DNA of 64,000 bases from Phymorhynchus buccinoides. Taxonomy: Eukaryota > Mollusca > Gastropoda > Neogastropoda > Raphitomidae. The stretch lies in the NCBI GenBank assembly GCA_017654935.2, contig CM065711.1:30230099-30294098 (forward strand). Direction: 5' to 3'. The translations under genes and the position numbers were made by a program. The notes beneath the pieces were generated by a model, which saw only the letters and a program-made list of their open reading frames with translations, ran no database searches and was not told where the DNA came from. Every line of letters begins with the position of its first letter. Within the stretch, counting starts at the first letter, position 1. Below are positions 21,664-32,890 of this stretch, piece after piece.

Positions 21664-21784
21664 GTACGTTCAAAAAGACTTTTTTTTTCTCTTTCTGACC
21701 TTGCTTCTCGTATAAGTGGTTAAGTGGGCAAAAAATAAATAAGAAGGATGCTCATATTAAATCATACCCCCCACCCCCCTAGCA

Positions 21785-22095
21785 GAAATTTCATACAAAT
21801 AGTTCCCCTACCTTCTGGAAGTTCTGTGCGTGTAGCTTCCTCTAATCTGTCACTCTCTTTGACTCTGCCTTTTCCCTTTTGCTTTCTGTCATGTACTATC
21901 TCTCTTGTCTTACTGGTCCATTCTCTTGCCTCTTTTGTTGTTGCAAACTCTTTAAAAAGAAATGTCTTCAGCTGTAGTCAGACATGCTGGGTCCTCTTTT
22001 TTTCTTTGTTAGGCGCGTAACGGCAGCATGACGCATCTGCGCTCAAATGACAGGAAACTGTCTGAGCAATTGACAAATAAAGAAAATATTAAATA
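21785..22095 (+). repeat. SINE-like family J copy
   Basis: aatagttcccctaccttctg through ggcagcatgacgcatctgcg and tgtctgagcaattgacaaat, matching 6424-6725 throughout. Confidence 0.8.
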
Positions 22096-22146
22096 ACATA
22101 TAATCTTTTTACACGCAAAAAAAATGTAAAGATGAAACACCAGTAC

Positions 22147-22371
22147 CAAAGAGAAATCTTATAAAAAGTCGTCTAAGTCTTCAAAATCTGCGTCTTCTGT
22201 TCAGACTGAATCAGCTCAACCTGTCTCAGTGTCCGACCATGTCGACCCCTCTCTGGCCGGCTCGGTGGCTTCCACCCCCGCTGAAGTTAATTCTATTCTA
22301 GAATCCTTCATTCAGCGTCTGAATTCTTCCGGTCTAAAAATCGGTCCGGTCATTTCCACTCAAATCTTCTG
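22147..22371 (+). pseudogene. Gag-like coding remnant of unknown retroelement
   Basis: An open stretch reads KSSKSASSVQTESAQPVSVS, then DHVDPSLAGSVASTPAEVNS and ILESFIQRLNSSGLKIGP before TGA at about 22369. Ser/Lys-rich disorder followed by an amphipathic helix resembles the N-terminus of retrotransposon gag proteins. Further in-frame stops follow. No start codon or second copy is present; assignment to a DIRS or other element is inference. Confidence 0.35.
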
Positions 22372-22494
22372 ATTAGTTTGTGTCTCCTTCGCGTCAGGAA
22401 TCAGTCCACCCTGTGATATCTACTCGTGTCACAGGGTCGACTGTCCCCCCCCCCTCTTGTTCACAGGGTGTGTTCCAGAGTTCCTCTGTCAAGG

Positions 22495-22795
22495 CTGCAT
22501 GAAGTCTTCATGCTTATGCATGAATAAGGCTGCATAAGATGTTCAATAAGTCTTCATGAAACTTCTTGCACTTGCAATGAAACTCAAATGAGACACCTGA
22601 TTCATGAAGAAAAATCTTTCATGAATAAACATGAATATGAATCTTCAAGAACTTCTTGAAGTACAGTTTCATGAACAATGTACTGTATCTTTATGAATAA
22701 GTCTCATTTGAGTTTCATTGCAAAAGCAAGAAGTTTTTTTAATTGTACTTCATGAACTTCTTGAAGAATTTCTTGCATAATCATGAAACATTCAA
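22495..22795. repeat. Foldback element rich in TTCATGAA palindromes
   Basis: Arms near 22559-22594 (aaacttcttgcacttgcaat then gaaactcaaatgagac) and 22701-22735 (gtctcatttgagtttcattg then caaaagcaagaagtt) are inverted copies. Repeated tcatgaa, cttcatgaa and cttcttgaag palindromes occur throughout. No coding potential. Confidence 0.75.
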
Positions 22796-23469
22796 AAGCT
22801 TTTCGACAGGGAGTTTTGATCTGTTGTCAGTTTTTTTGTCTGGGCTCCTTCCATCTCTTTTTCTCTGAATATTTGCATGTCAATATATGTACATAAATTA
22901 TGAGGAAATATGTGACCCAGCACGTCGAAAAGGACATTAAGTCGCTGGACTACCACATTTTGGAGGTTATAAGCGATATTTTTTTAAAATCCAATTTTGA
23001 CCTATGCGCCTAATAAACAAGGGCGCCCTATTAGTGAACAAAATCGTGAGAAGAGAGGCAACGATTGCCATGCTCAGTACAGTCTACTGTGAGTCAGACA
23101 TCGAAAGTGGTCACGAGTCGCCGATACGACGAATACTCACGTTAAAATGCTTCAAAATCGCTATTATCATCCGAGATACCGTCCAACAGATGCCATAACA
23201 CTTCGTTGGATGTAAAAAGCATTGTAGAGCTTAAAATGTCATATATTCTACCAGTTTTCGTGAAGAATTGTCCAAACACAACAACAGGAAGCAGCTCAAA
23301 CGGAAGTTCGATTATTTGAAAGGGGAGCCAACTCTCGTTTATGACAGGTTGGTAAGCGTTTACAGGCGTGTATGGGTTTCAAAGTTTGACTTTCTTTTGT
23401 GAGGTGCCTTATGAATGAGGGCGCCTTTTATTTAAAAATGTTCAAATGTTCAAATACGGTAGTTTCTCA
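22796..23469. other. Intron DNA, no gene recognised
   Basis: No splice-bounded coding block. Two similar phrases (cctatgcgcctaataaacaa gggcgcc and gtgccttatgaatgagggcgcc, near 23002 and 23402) may be the ends of a MITE. Confidence 0.35.
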
Positions 23470-23690
23470 CAACAGGCTTGCAAAGTCAAAAATCTCATTT
23501 GTTGTCAATTTTGAGTTATGGATATTTTTGTGTTCTCTAACATCTTATCTTTCATATTTATAAAGGATAATCTTTACTATGGTCTCTAAATGGTATTATA
23601 AGTGTTTTAAAATGAGTCAGTCAATGCATTTTCTACAGCTAAGCTAGACTTTAGACTGTTTTCTCAAAATGGCTGACGCTCACCCTCACA
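23470..23690 (+). repeat. Interspersed repeat family B, copy 1
   Basis: caaaaatctcatttg through gtgttctctaacatcttatc, tatggtctctaaatgg and aatggctgacgctcac. The second copy is at 51690-51905 in the same orientation. It runs directly into the hairpin at 23688. Confidence 0.85.
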
Positions 23691-23840
23691 AGCAAAGCAT
23701 CATTCTTAAAATAAAATAAAAAGAATGTGCCAAGCTCGCCTTTATGACCCTCACCCACACATTGTTGATGTATACTGTGTGGGTGAGGGTCATAAAGGCG
23801 AGCTTGGCACATTCTTTTTTAAGAATGATGCTTTGCTTGT
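23688..23840. repeat. Near-perfect foldback hairpin, ~65-bp arms
   Basis: Left arm acaagcaaagcatcattctt then agaatgtgccaagctcgcct, tttatgaccctcacccacac. The right arm is the exact inverse from gtgtgggtgagggtcataaa to aagaatgatgctttgcttgt. The loop is about 14 bp (ttgttgatgtatac). It sits between repeat families B and A. Confidence 0.9.
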
Positions 23841-23925
23841 CTCACTTTGGTTCTCACCCACGCACTGCTAGGTGGATGGTATCGTAATCAACTTTGGTGG
23901 AGGGGAGTTAATTAGAAAAAGAGAG
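23821..23925 (+). repeat. Interspersed repeat family A, copy 2
   Basis: Same series as 20955-21062 (cactttggttctcacccacg, aactttggtggaggggagtt). Confidence 0.85.
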
Positions 23926-24513
23926 TAATTACCCTTTGTTCAATTTTGTCTGTATCATTTTATCTGTCTGTCTCGTTATATATCTCTCTTAAGTTGCCCC
24001 CCCTGAATCGTCCGATGGGGTTCTGCCCCTGTACCTTGCCGGGGCCATGGGTCCCTGGACCCCTGCCTTTCAGGTTTTTTCATTTTGGGGAGTTGCACCC
24101 GTGGGAATGGATGAACTTATGGCTGCATGGGTGGTGTTAGATGTTTGGTTTTGTTTAGGATCCTTATTTAGTGTTTTCACTCTGCATTTTGATGTGACTG
24201 TGTGTGTGTGTGTGTGTGTGTGTGAGAGATAGAGAAAAAGAGGTGGTATTAAAAGTTCTGAGCCTACCTCTTGTTCACCATTGAAACCTATTAAATAGGT
24301 TTATTTATTGTTGTTGTCATACCCTGGCTAAAAGACTCCAGGGATCATCCCAACAGTTGAAGCACTTGAACACTATGGTACAAATGCACCAGCTAGGGAT
24401 GAGAACACTACGCGTGTGTGACCGTTTTTGATTACCTCGCCACGTGGACAGCCACACTCCATCTTTGGAGGATCATTTATCGTCATATTTCTCCTTCTGT
24501 CTAAACTAAACAG
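23926..24513. other. Intron DNA with short (GT)n
   Basis: A (GT)n run at 24199-24224. No coding signal. Ends with the exon 6 acceptor ctaaactaaacag. Confidence 0.35.
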
Positions 24514-24852
24514 ATCCTTCCCACTCGCCTATCCCAGCTCCTCCTGAACGTCCAATCCGCCTCCACTTACAAAAACGTCTTCGACGCCATCACCATTTCT
24601 CTCTCCGAGCAAGAAGAGCGCGCCGGGTTCTTCCAGTGGCGCTGGAACAATGACCAGGGGGAAGCACTCTGGCCAGTAGTCCCGGGAGGCGGCGGAAGCT
24701 TGTATGCGGGCGGGCCTTTCCGGCCGGAGGTTTTGACGGAGGGAGGGGGAGGAGGAGGAGGAGAGAGGGGAGGGATGGTGGGGGGTGAGGATGTTCCAGG
24801 AGCGATAGAGGAAATCGACGAGGACGAGGACCGGTCGACAAACATGGAAGAG
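24514..24852 (+). CDS. Exon 6 in window of the unrecognised gene
   Basis: Internal exon of 339 nt (113 codons), phase 0 to phase 0, ending GAAGAG|gtgagt, a consensus donor. It begins ILPTRLSQLLLNVQSASTYK, has FFQWRWNNDQGEALWPV, then a low-complexity Gly-rich linker (GGGGGGGERGGMVGGEDV) and an acidic end (IEEIDEDEDRSTNMEE). The acidic/Gly tract is probably disordered and links two folded parts. Confidence 0.85.
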
Positions 24853-24888
24853 GTGAGTCGATGATGATGATGACGAGGGTGATGTTAA

Positions 24889-25109
24889 CTAACCTCTTGA
24901 CTGCCACCAACGTATCGCGTACTGACCTGATGACGTCGTCAGATGAAGAGGAATAAATAGCCCTGATATGCTGGCTTTTGCTCTGACACAGTCAAGAGAG
25001 GTATATCCCCAGACCACATTGCCAGATTGGCTGTCAGTTGTCTTTTTTATGGCATGATTTGCCGAATTTTTTGTTTTTGTTTAATTTTCTCTGGCAGTCA
25101 ATGGGTTAA
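24889..25109 (+). repeat. MITE family E, copy 2
   Basis: Left taacctcttgactgccacc, right ctggcagtcaatgggttaa. Interior shared with 15519-15720 (cctgatatgctggcttttgc, atggcatgatttg). It begins only about 37 bp after the exon 6 donor. Confidence 0.85.
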
Positions 25110-25232
25110 TGATAGATGATGATAATAGCAAGGTTTTGGTGGGGGGTTTTTGCGCTTGAATGTCAATAGATCTATCCTGGAAATTATATACAGCCAGTCC
25201 CCCCCACCCCCCACCCAGAAAGTGGTAAGAAT

Positions 25233-25616
25233 GAATGCCGTAAAATGCGGACTATAACTATAAGCCGCTACTTTTTTCCTCAACTTTGGCCCATGCGGCT
25301 TATAGACTGATGCGGCTTATCTGTGGATTTGTTTCCCATTCTACATTTATCAGTATGATTAAATCTGTTTCTGGCCACATTCTTCAGCCTATTTTGAGCT
25401 TCTTTGAGATTTAAAACTAGATTCAAATCTTATGTTTAAGGTGTCTGAGGACATTACACACTCATGTTCTGATAGGAGAATGTCTATATTTGTGCTGGTT
25501 TGTGCACATACAATTTTCTCTGCGGCTTATTAACTGGTGCGGCTTATATGTGAATAAATACCTAATATTTTGTCAATTTAGGGGGTGTCTCTCATAGTCC
25601 AGTTTTTACGGCGCTA
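25233..25616 (+). repeat. MITE family L, copy 1 (GCGGACTATAAG ends)
   Basis: Left ccgtaaaatgcggactata; right catagtccagtttttacgg. Internal gccgctacttttttcctcaa and ggcttatatgtgaataaata. Shares order and ends with 25712-26140. Confidence 0.8.
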
Positions 25617-25670
25617 AGAGAAAGAAACAATTGTGTAAGAAAAGGTGTGGGGAATGAAAATGGCATCCAT

Positions 25671-26333
25671 TAACCCTTTTGCAGCCAATGTCGCATTTCT
25701 GCACCACTCTTACTGTAAAATGCGGACTATAAGCCGCTACTTTTTCCCCTCAACTTTGGCCCATTCGGCTTATCTGTGGATTTTGTTCAATTCTGTATTT
25801 ATCAGTAAAATTGAATTTTTTTCTAGCGACACATTCTTTACTCTATTTTGAACACTCAAAATTGGTTTTGACAATTATTTGATTCAAATCCCATGTTTAA
25901 AGTGTTTAAGAGTATCACATACTCATGTTGTAATAGGAGAATGTGCACATGTGTTCATTATCCGTAATAAGGCAGGCAAAATCTACTGCTTTTTGCTCTG
26001 ACACTTTGACACGTTTTTGTGAATATAATTTTCTCTGCGGCTTATGAACGGATGCGGCTTATATGTGAATAAATACCTGATATTCTGTCAATTTAAGGTA
26101 TGCAGCTTCAGGTGCGTCTTATAGTCCAGTGTTTATGGTAATTTAATACTCGTATTACTAAAAGGGATGAAATTAGGATCTAATTACCTATATGCTGTTA
26201 ATTTGGGAAGATAAGGAAAGGCTTGTATGATAAACGTCATAGGAGGATTCACAATATTGCAGACCCTAGCTTTTCGTTACCCAGGTAAGTTTGACACATA
26301 CAGAAAAAAAATGGCTGGCGGCGAAAGGGTTTA
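25671..26333 (+). repeat. Family D MITE interrupted by a family L MITE
   Basis: The D left end is at 25671-25711 (aacccttttgcagccaatgt) and the D right end at about 26140-26333 (ending atggctggcggcgaaagggt). The intervening 25712-26140 is a complete L element (ctgtaaaatgcggactataa to tagtccagtgtttatgg) with TA on both sides. This is a nested insertion. Confidence 0.8.
25712..26140 (+). repeat. MITE family L, copy 2, nested
   Basis: Inverted ends of about 15-20 bp flanked by TA. Interior includes gccgctactttttcccctca and gcggcttatatgtgaataaa. Confidence 0.8.
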
Positions 26334-26575
26334 CCCTTTAAACGCCAGCCATTCCTCAGCCATAATGTACCATTAAGCTTACCTGGGTAGAGAAAAGACT
26401 TCATCTGCAGTATTGCAGATTCCTCTGTGACGTGCATAAAATAGGGTCTATCCTTACCTCCAAAAATTAAGAACATAAGGTCACTGGATACCAGACCCTC
26501 ATTTGATGCCTTTTAGTGACATAAGTGTTAAATCATTGTGGTGCCAAGAGGCGACAGTGGCGATGAAAGGATTAA
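26328..26575 (-). repeat. MITE family D copy
   Basis: ccctttaaacgccagccatt at the left and ggcgatgaaaggattaa at the right, with caaaaattaagaacataagg and ccagaccctcatttgatgcc inside. It abuts the interrupted D copy in opposite orientation, giving a D-D inverted pair. Confidence 0.8.
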
Positions 26576-26804
26576 TGTGTTTTTTTAACATTTGTTTTCT
26601 TATGTAGAACATGAAAGCTACCATTCTTTTTATTATCTTGGATAGTGCTATATTGAAACGGTGGAGAATGCTAAAAAAAAAAAAAAGCTCATAATTGGGA
26701 TGGTTTTTTAAAGTGGTTTTTTTATTGTCTGTGGTTTTGTAATGGTTTTTATGATAGCTGTGCATCGGGGTTTTTTCGGTTTTAAATTATTTTGTTTTTC
26801 TCTC

Positions 26805-27660
26805 TCTCTCTTACTTTGAACAACAACAAAAAACATCATGTAGTTTGATCTATCTCTCTTTTACTTTGAACAACAAAAAACATCATGTAGTTTGATCTAT
26901 CTCTCTTTTACTTTGAACAACAAAAAACATCATGTAGTTTGATCTATCTCTCTCTTACTTTGAAGAACAAAAAACATCATGTAGTTTGATCTATCTCTCT
27001 TTTACTTTGAACAACAAAAAACATCATGTAGTTTGATCTATCTCTCTTTTACTTTGAACAACAAAAAACATCATGTAGTTTGATCTATCTCTCTTTTACT
27101 TTGAACAACAAAAAACATCATGTAGTTTGATCTATCTCTCTCTTACTTTGAAGAACAAAAAACATCATGTAGTTTGATCTATCTCTCTTTTACTTTGAAC
27201 AACAAAAAACATCATGTAGTTTGATCTATCTCTCTCTTACTTTGAAGAACAAAAAACATCATGTAGTTTGATCTATCTCTCTCTTTACTTTGAAGAACAA
27301 AAAACATCATGTAGTTTGATCTATCTCTCTTTTACTTTGAACAACAAAAAACATCATGTAGTTTGATCTATCTCTCTTTTACTTTGAAGAACAAAAAACA
27401 TCATGTAGTTTGATCTATCTATCTCTTACTTTGAAGAACAAAAAACACAATGTAGGGTTTGTTTGTGTTTTTAAAATTTTTATTTCTTTCTGTCTCTCTT
27501 TTGCTTTGAACACACACAAAAAAACATCATGTAGTTTGATCTCTCTCTCCCTCTTTTACTTTGAATACAAAAAAACATCATGTAGTTTGCTCTCTCTTTT
27601 ACTTTGAACACATCATGTAGTTTGATCTCTCTCTTTTACTTTGAACACAATAAGAAACAC
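26805..27660 (+). repeat. 47-bp minisatellite, about 17 units
   Basis: Unit: ttactttgaacaac(a) aaaaaacatcatgtagtttg then atctatctctctttta. The phrase catcatgtagtttgatct recurs at about 47-bp spacing from 26833 to 27400, then in less regular form to 27650. It ends 43 bp before the DIRS-like element. Confidence 0.9.
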
Positions 27661-27702
27661 CTCATGCACTTTGATCTCAAGGAGACCCTTGGTATAATAA
27701 CA

Positions 27703-27902
27703 AATCTACTTTAACCATACTGTACCAACACCTGAAACAACTGCATTAGCGTTAAGCGACCTGGAGCTATACCATAGCATATAGAAAAACGAAAGTAGGC
27801 ATCTGGCCTTGACCCCTAGCCGGATGTGGGGCGGGAGTGATCCCCCCTTACCGGTCTAGCAGTGGCTAGGCCAATGAGCGCCTACTTCCGCCATTACAAT
27901 TT
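27703..27902 (+). repeat. DIRS-like left terminus and inverted terminal repeat
   Basis: Outer extension 27703-27723, then ITR from accaacacctgaaacaactg to cttccgccattacaat. Pairs with 33609-33788 at very high identity. Confidence 0.9.
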
Positions 27903-28379
27903 TCCAGCGTTTCTTTGTTGACCTGGGCTGCCTGGCTTCTACCTTTTTTGGTTTACAACACTCTTAACTGGTGGGTTCGTTCCTGTTCCTCTCTATCATC
28001 AGTTTCAGTGTAATACTGAGTCTCGATTGACTCAGTTTCAATAGCCTAAGTTCTCTAGAACTTTCACAGTTTTAGTTTTTCTGTTCGTCACACACCGTGC
28101 ACTGCTAGTAGTACTAGTAGTGCACGCGCGCGCGCGCGTCATTTGGTCTCTTCAACTCGAGTTCCTATTTATCAGTCAAGTTCTTTCGGACCCTACGGTT
28201 CGTTCTCTTCCACGATATTATTCTTATTGTTCCGATTCGGTCCTCTTGAGAAAAATTCATCCGTTCAAACTTTTTCTAAAAAGTCTAAACGGTCTGGGCC
28301 TCTATAGGCCTCTACGGTCGTAGTACACCTGCGGCCTCTTCGGTTCTCGTCTCATTCAGCCATAAACTGGTCTTCACGG

Positions 28380-29640
28380 GTTGTTTATTTCGGCCCTCCT
28401 TCTGCTTCGGTTGTGCAGTAGGCCTCTAGGCCCATTTCGTCCGTGTGTTTTTCTGCCATGCCTTTCTGTTCCAGGAGGCCTCTCTTCACGGCCTCCACTT
28501 CTACACGGACGTCTGGACAAACTTCGTTGGATAAGTCGCAGCTGCGCATGTCTGTCGCTCCGAGTGGCAAGTTTGCACTCGGGGGCCCGCCTAGTCTCCC
28601 TAACCTCTCCGACCCTGTGTTGGAGGGAGGGCGAAGGAGGTCCCCATCCGACCATTGGTCGAGGTCTTATGACTGGGGCCTCAGGCAGACATCCCGGTGT
28701 CTCGATGGGAACTCGAGCCCGGAAGGCCGTAGGCCTCTCGACACCTCCCCGGCCGGGGAGGCCCTCCCCAGCCGGGGAGGCCGAGGCCTACCGGCAAACA
28801 CCCCCTCGTCGTCGGGGACACTCCGACGGCGTGAAGGGTGTCACTCTCGGACGCTTCGCGCGGGCCTCTGTCCGAGAGTTTCTCCCGGTGTTCGCCCCAT
28901 TGGGTTAACATCGGTTGAGTGTTTTTCCCGGCCAGGAGGCCGGTCGACACGTCTACGGACGGATGAGGCCTCCCCACCGACGAGGCCTCCCGGCCTAGGC
29001 CTCTCCGGCTCCATCAGGCCTCCTGCGGACCCGGGCCTCCCTCGGTGGGAGGCCTCGGAGGCCCCGACCTACGAGGCCGCGGCCTCCGGCCTCCCCGGTC
29101 CTAGGCCTCTCCGGCTCCCTTGGGCCTCCTTCGTGCCCGGGGGCCGCGGCCTCCCCGGTCCTAGGCCTCTCCGGACCCGGGCCTCCCTCGGTGGGAGGCC
29201 TCGGGCGCCGTGCTCGGAGGCCGCGGCCTAGAAGGCCTCCCCGGGCTCCGTCGCCGGGCCCCCGGCGGACCCGGGCCTCCCTCGGTGGGAGGCCTCGGCA
29301 GACCGTGTGGTCAGACGGCTACGGTCTCCGTCACCGTCCGCTACGCACGGTCCGTGGACCGGCGGTTTCGTCACCGCCCGCTACGGTCCGTGGACCGTAG
29401 CCACCGGCGGTAGCCACCGCCGTGGCCCGAGGGCACGATGTCGGTTCCCCGTACCGTCCCTCATAAGATGGAAACGGTAGCGGTTCTTCAGCCCGTCCAC
29501 CGTCACCCCCGTCAAGACGCAGCGGTCTCCCGTCCGTCCGGCGTCCAGCCGGCGGCACGGTGACTCACCGCACGGTTCCCAGACGGTCACCGGTGCACCG
29601 TCCGTCCGCCCTACCACACGGTCCGGCTTGGGCGTTCACC
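28380..29640 (+). other. GC-rich, AGGCCT-repeated interior of the DIRS-like element
   Basis: Strongly GC-rich against its surroundings, with dozens of aggcctc/gaggcc words and repeated phrases such as cccgggcctccctcggtggg (29029, 29175 and 29270) and acggtccgtggaccg near 29350-29400. Open frames in several phases are by-products of few stop codons at this composition. A decayed gag-like ORF is possible by position, but no motif supports it. Confidence 0.5.
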
Positions 29641-29799
29641 GTCCCCCTGTGGTCCCTCACCGGGATCTGCTTCAGGGTACTCGTCCTCAAAAAGCTCGGG
29701 TGGTTTCTCCTGGTTCTGACCAGACAGTCCACCCCAGAGGCTCGTAACGTCAGCGCTCTCCAGTGGATTCGGACGTGGACTTAGCTAAGTCCGTTCTTC

Positions 29800-31740
29800 A
29801 TCCAGGCAAGGGCGTAGCAGCGTGTTCTGGCCCGGTCCGGCCACTCACCAGGGAAAGGAGTTCTGGTTCTTGCAAGCTCCTAAGCTTCTGGACCACTCCA
29901 ATCGGAAAGCAGAGGCTTTCCTTTGTGCCGGGAAGATGGCAGAAGCTAACCGTTTCTCTTTAGCCTTCTAAGGCCGAAGCAGAGAAGCTCCTTTGCGACA
30001 GGAATCTTGCCCCGTCCAAGATTAAGTCTTCCAACTTTTTGGAGGAATCTTTGTCAAAGCCCTCAAGGGCTGTGGCTTTGCGGCTTCGTTGGTTCGGCCC
30101 ATCACAAAGAATTTGGGGAAATTTTTTCTCCTAGGAATTCTCCTGTGGTTTTCAGGCTCTTTGAGTCCGTGAATGAACCAGCCGTTTTCTATCGGTTTTT
30201 GGTTCATCGTCGGGCTCTTCAAGGGTTTTCTCACAAGAAGAGTTCTCTTGTATCATCTAATCATCTGGTTAGATCTACTTCGATCTGCTGATCTCGAGCT
30301 CTTGTGCTTCTGATCGATCGCTTTCACCGATCCATTTTACCGGGTTGGGCAACGGACCGTCGGGTTCCGTTCCGGTTCTTCAAGAACCTCATGATGATTC
30401 TGACCTCCCGTTTGTCACGGTGGCTTTTGGGAATGATCCATTGTTTTTTCTTTGTTTCATTCATGTCTGTTGCAACGGCTCCTGTGGTCCGTTTCTTCAA
30501 TTCTGACGAGCATGGGTTTTCTTGCTCTATTCAGTTTAATGCTTTTCTGGTTACAACAAGGGTTGTTCAACCTGATTACTCATTCAACCGGTCCTGCCAA
30601 CCGTTCTATCAACTTTTCCGGCCTTTTTCGGCCCAGCCTGTCAGGCCTTGTTTTTCTTACTTGGGTTACTCGTTACAAGTCATGGCCGTTTAATTAAACG
30701 GTTATTTTTGTTCCTCAATCCTCTACCGTTTCTTTCAGTCAGTACCGTTCAATTGGATTTTTCCATGGTTATCCTGACGTCACTTGGATACTCTGTTATG
30801 CTTCTCGCAGTAACTAACCGTTTCTCCTTGGGCAGGTCTACCTGGCCCAAGGAAGATTCAGTTCCCGTGGGCTTTTTTGTTGATTCATCCGTTCAAGTCG
30901 GTGCTAGGTGTCCATGAACTACCTCCCGTTTCCCTCTTTCTCCAAGCCTTCTAAGGCTGTAGCGAAGAAACTCCATTGTGACAAGAGTCTTGCCCGGTCA
31001 AGTTTTTTCCTTCCAACGTAATACAGTTGGAAGCATCTTTGTCCAAAGCCCTCAAGGGCTGTGCTTTTGTGACGTTGTTGATTCGGTTCATTGCTGTACT
31101 TTGAACAAAACCTCTCCAACGACCTCTCTTGCGGTTTTCAGGCTCTTTGAGTCCGTGATTGAACCAACCTTTGGAGTGGCTCTAGCTTCTCTTGGTGATT
31201 CTTCTGGCCAGAGACTCTTTTTGGGGCTCTTTAAAGACTGTCTGGAGATGGTTCGACACGGTCGGATTCACAGTCTCAGCCTCGGAGGACACTGTCCTCG
31301 TTTTCTCTGTTGGTGTCCGTCCTCTCAGTACGAAGTCGGTCACACTTTTCTGTCTCCTCAGACTTCTTAGTCTGATGGAGTCAGTTTCGGAGCTCCTTCC
31401 TCCTGCCAAGGTATACTAAGGCCAATGCAGAGAGAAGTCGGAGCGTGCGCTCCTTCTTTCACGGTTGCAACCGAGAGTGGTTCAACCGTACCCTTGTTGC
31501 CTTCCTTCTGAACGGCCCCGGCTTCGCCGTTCTTTCGAATGATGTCTGTTCTGGCAGGCATGGTTTTTACTTGCTCTGTTTCAGACCCTCGTTTCCTCTC
31601 ATTACAACCATGAGTTGTTCATCCAGTGGACTCGTTCACTCGTTCCAGTCATCCTTTTCGGTCTGGTTCCGTCCCAATCGGACTCATCTGTCCGGCTAAC
31701 ATGATCTTCTATGCCCAGCTGTCAGATCACTAAACGTCAG
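29800..31740 (+). pseudogene. Decayed central coding part of the DIRS-like element
   Basis: Short frames only, interrupted by many stops. Two blocks are internally related: 30015-30180 and 30990-31165 share aagccctcaagggctgtg and caggctctttgagtccgtga, so the interior carries its own duplication. The phrase agggcgtagcagcgtgt then ggcccggtccggccactca occurs at 29808 and again at 32248. RT would be expected here by analogy with other DIRS elements, but I could not identify its catalytic motif. Confidence 0.4.
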
Positions 31741-32701
31741 TTTTCAACTTAAGTTGTTCGACTGGGTGTTTTTGGGCCTTCCTTCAGGCCCCCCACCCCC
31801 ATTTTGAGTCAGTGCCGTTGAAATGGGTTAAGTCGAGGTGTGTTTACGTCACGTTTGCACACTGTTCCGCTTTTGTCTACATGTTTCCTTTTCGGTGGGG
31901 ACATTTCAGCGTCATCTGGTTTGATTTGACGTCATGCGATAGCAACTATGTTGCTGTTTCGGTCTGTCCCTACGTCAGAGGCAGTTTTTATTTTTGCCTT
32001 CCTACGGTCTTAGCATGTAGAGTTGGTTACGAAGTGCAGTTGCACATTCGTTCCTTGGCTTCTCAGTTTGCTAGTTTAGAGGTTGAATCTGCTGTTTTGC
32101 GGATTCTCATCTTAATCTTTTAGTACTAGCTGTGTCTTCCCGTCGTCGGTCCTTTGCTTGCCCGTCATTCTGAACAAGTCTTGTCCAAATGTGGGCCAAT
32201 TTGTTTTTGACTCAGTCTCGCCACTTCGATCGATATTTTTTCCGGTCGAAAGGGCGTAGCAGCGTGTGGTGGCCCGGTCCGGCCACTCATAGTCCGTTTT
32301 GTTTCGGCCTTGGCTGCTCTAGGTGACTCCATGCGGGGTTTGTCATCTCCTGGCTGCTTTTTTAGTCAGCCATGTTCTTTCCTGAGATGCCTTCCTGGAT
32401 TTTTCCAGGACTCTTTCGTTCGGTTCGTCTTCGGTGGTGACAGGAAGTACGATCCGTTAAGACCTTCTACGTACAGTCTGTAGAACTCTTGGCGTTTTCT
32501 TCACGAGTCTGGAAATTTCTCTGCCCGGACCCTTTCGGGGTACAGAGCAGCCTTCATCACTACGATTTCCTTGGCCATGGCTTTTCTGTACGTCACCCCT
32601 GTCTCTCTTCTTGGACGCGGTCCTCCTCCAAGCTCCTGCCAGGACTTCTCGAGTCCCTCAGTCGGTCGTGTTTCTGATTCTTACCTTATTGAGAGTTTTA
32701 T

Positions 32702-32890
32702 GTGAACCCCTGGCTACAATTAGCTTCAAGCTTCTCACTCTCTGAACCGGTTTTTTCTTTTTTTCTGGTAGCTTCAGCCAGAAGGATCGGCGGTCTTCAT
32801 GCTCTCAGCGTCCTGGCCTGCGTCATAGAGTTCTCGGATGAGTACTCTTCGGTCACCTTGATCTTTCTACCAGAATTTGGGGCTTAGAAT
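32702..32890 (+). pseudogene. Tyrosine recombinase fragment of the DIRS-like element
   Basis: A 61-codon open stretch contains FFLVASARRIGGLHALSV followed by VIEFSDEYSSVTLIFLPEF. The SARR-x2-x-LHALSV pattern is characteristic of the DIRS recombinase around its first catalytic Arg. Neither the downstream HxxR nor the Tyr region is recognisable, and stops flank the block. This supports class assignment but not activity. Confidence 0.7.

Noticed and set aside
28381..29231. 262-codon open frame in the GC-rich block
   Set aside because: Overlapping frames in several phases with no recognised domain; explained by GC-rich AGGCCT repeats in a decayed element.
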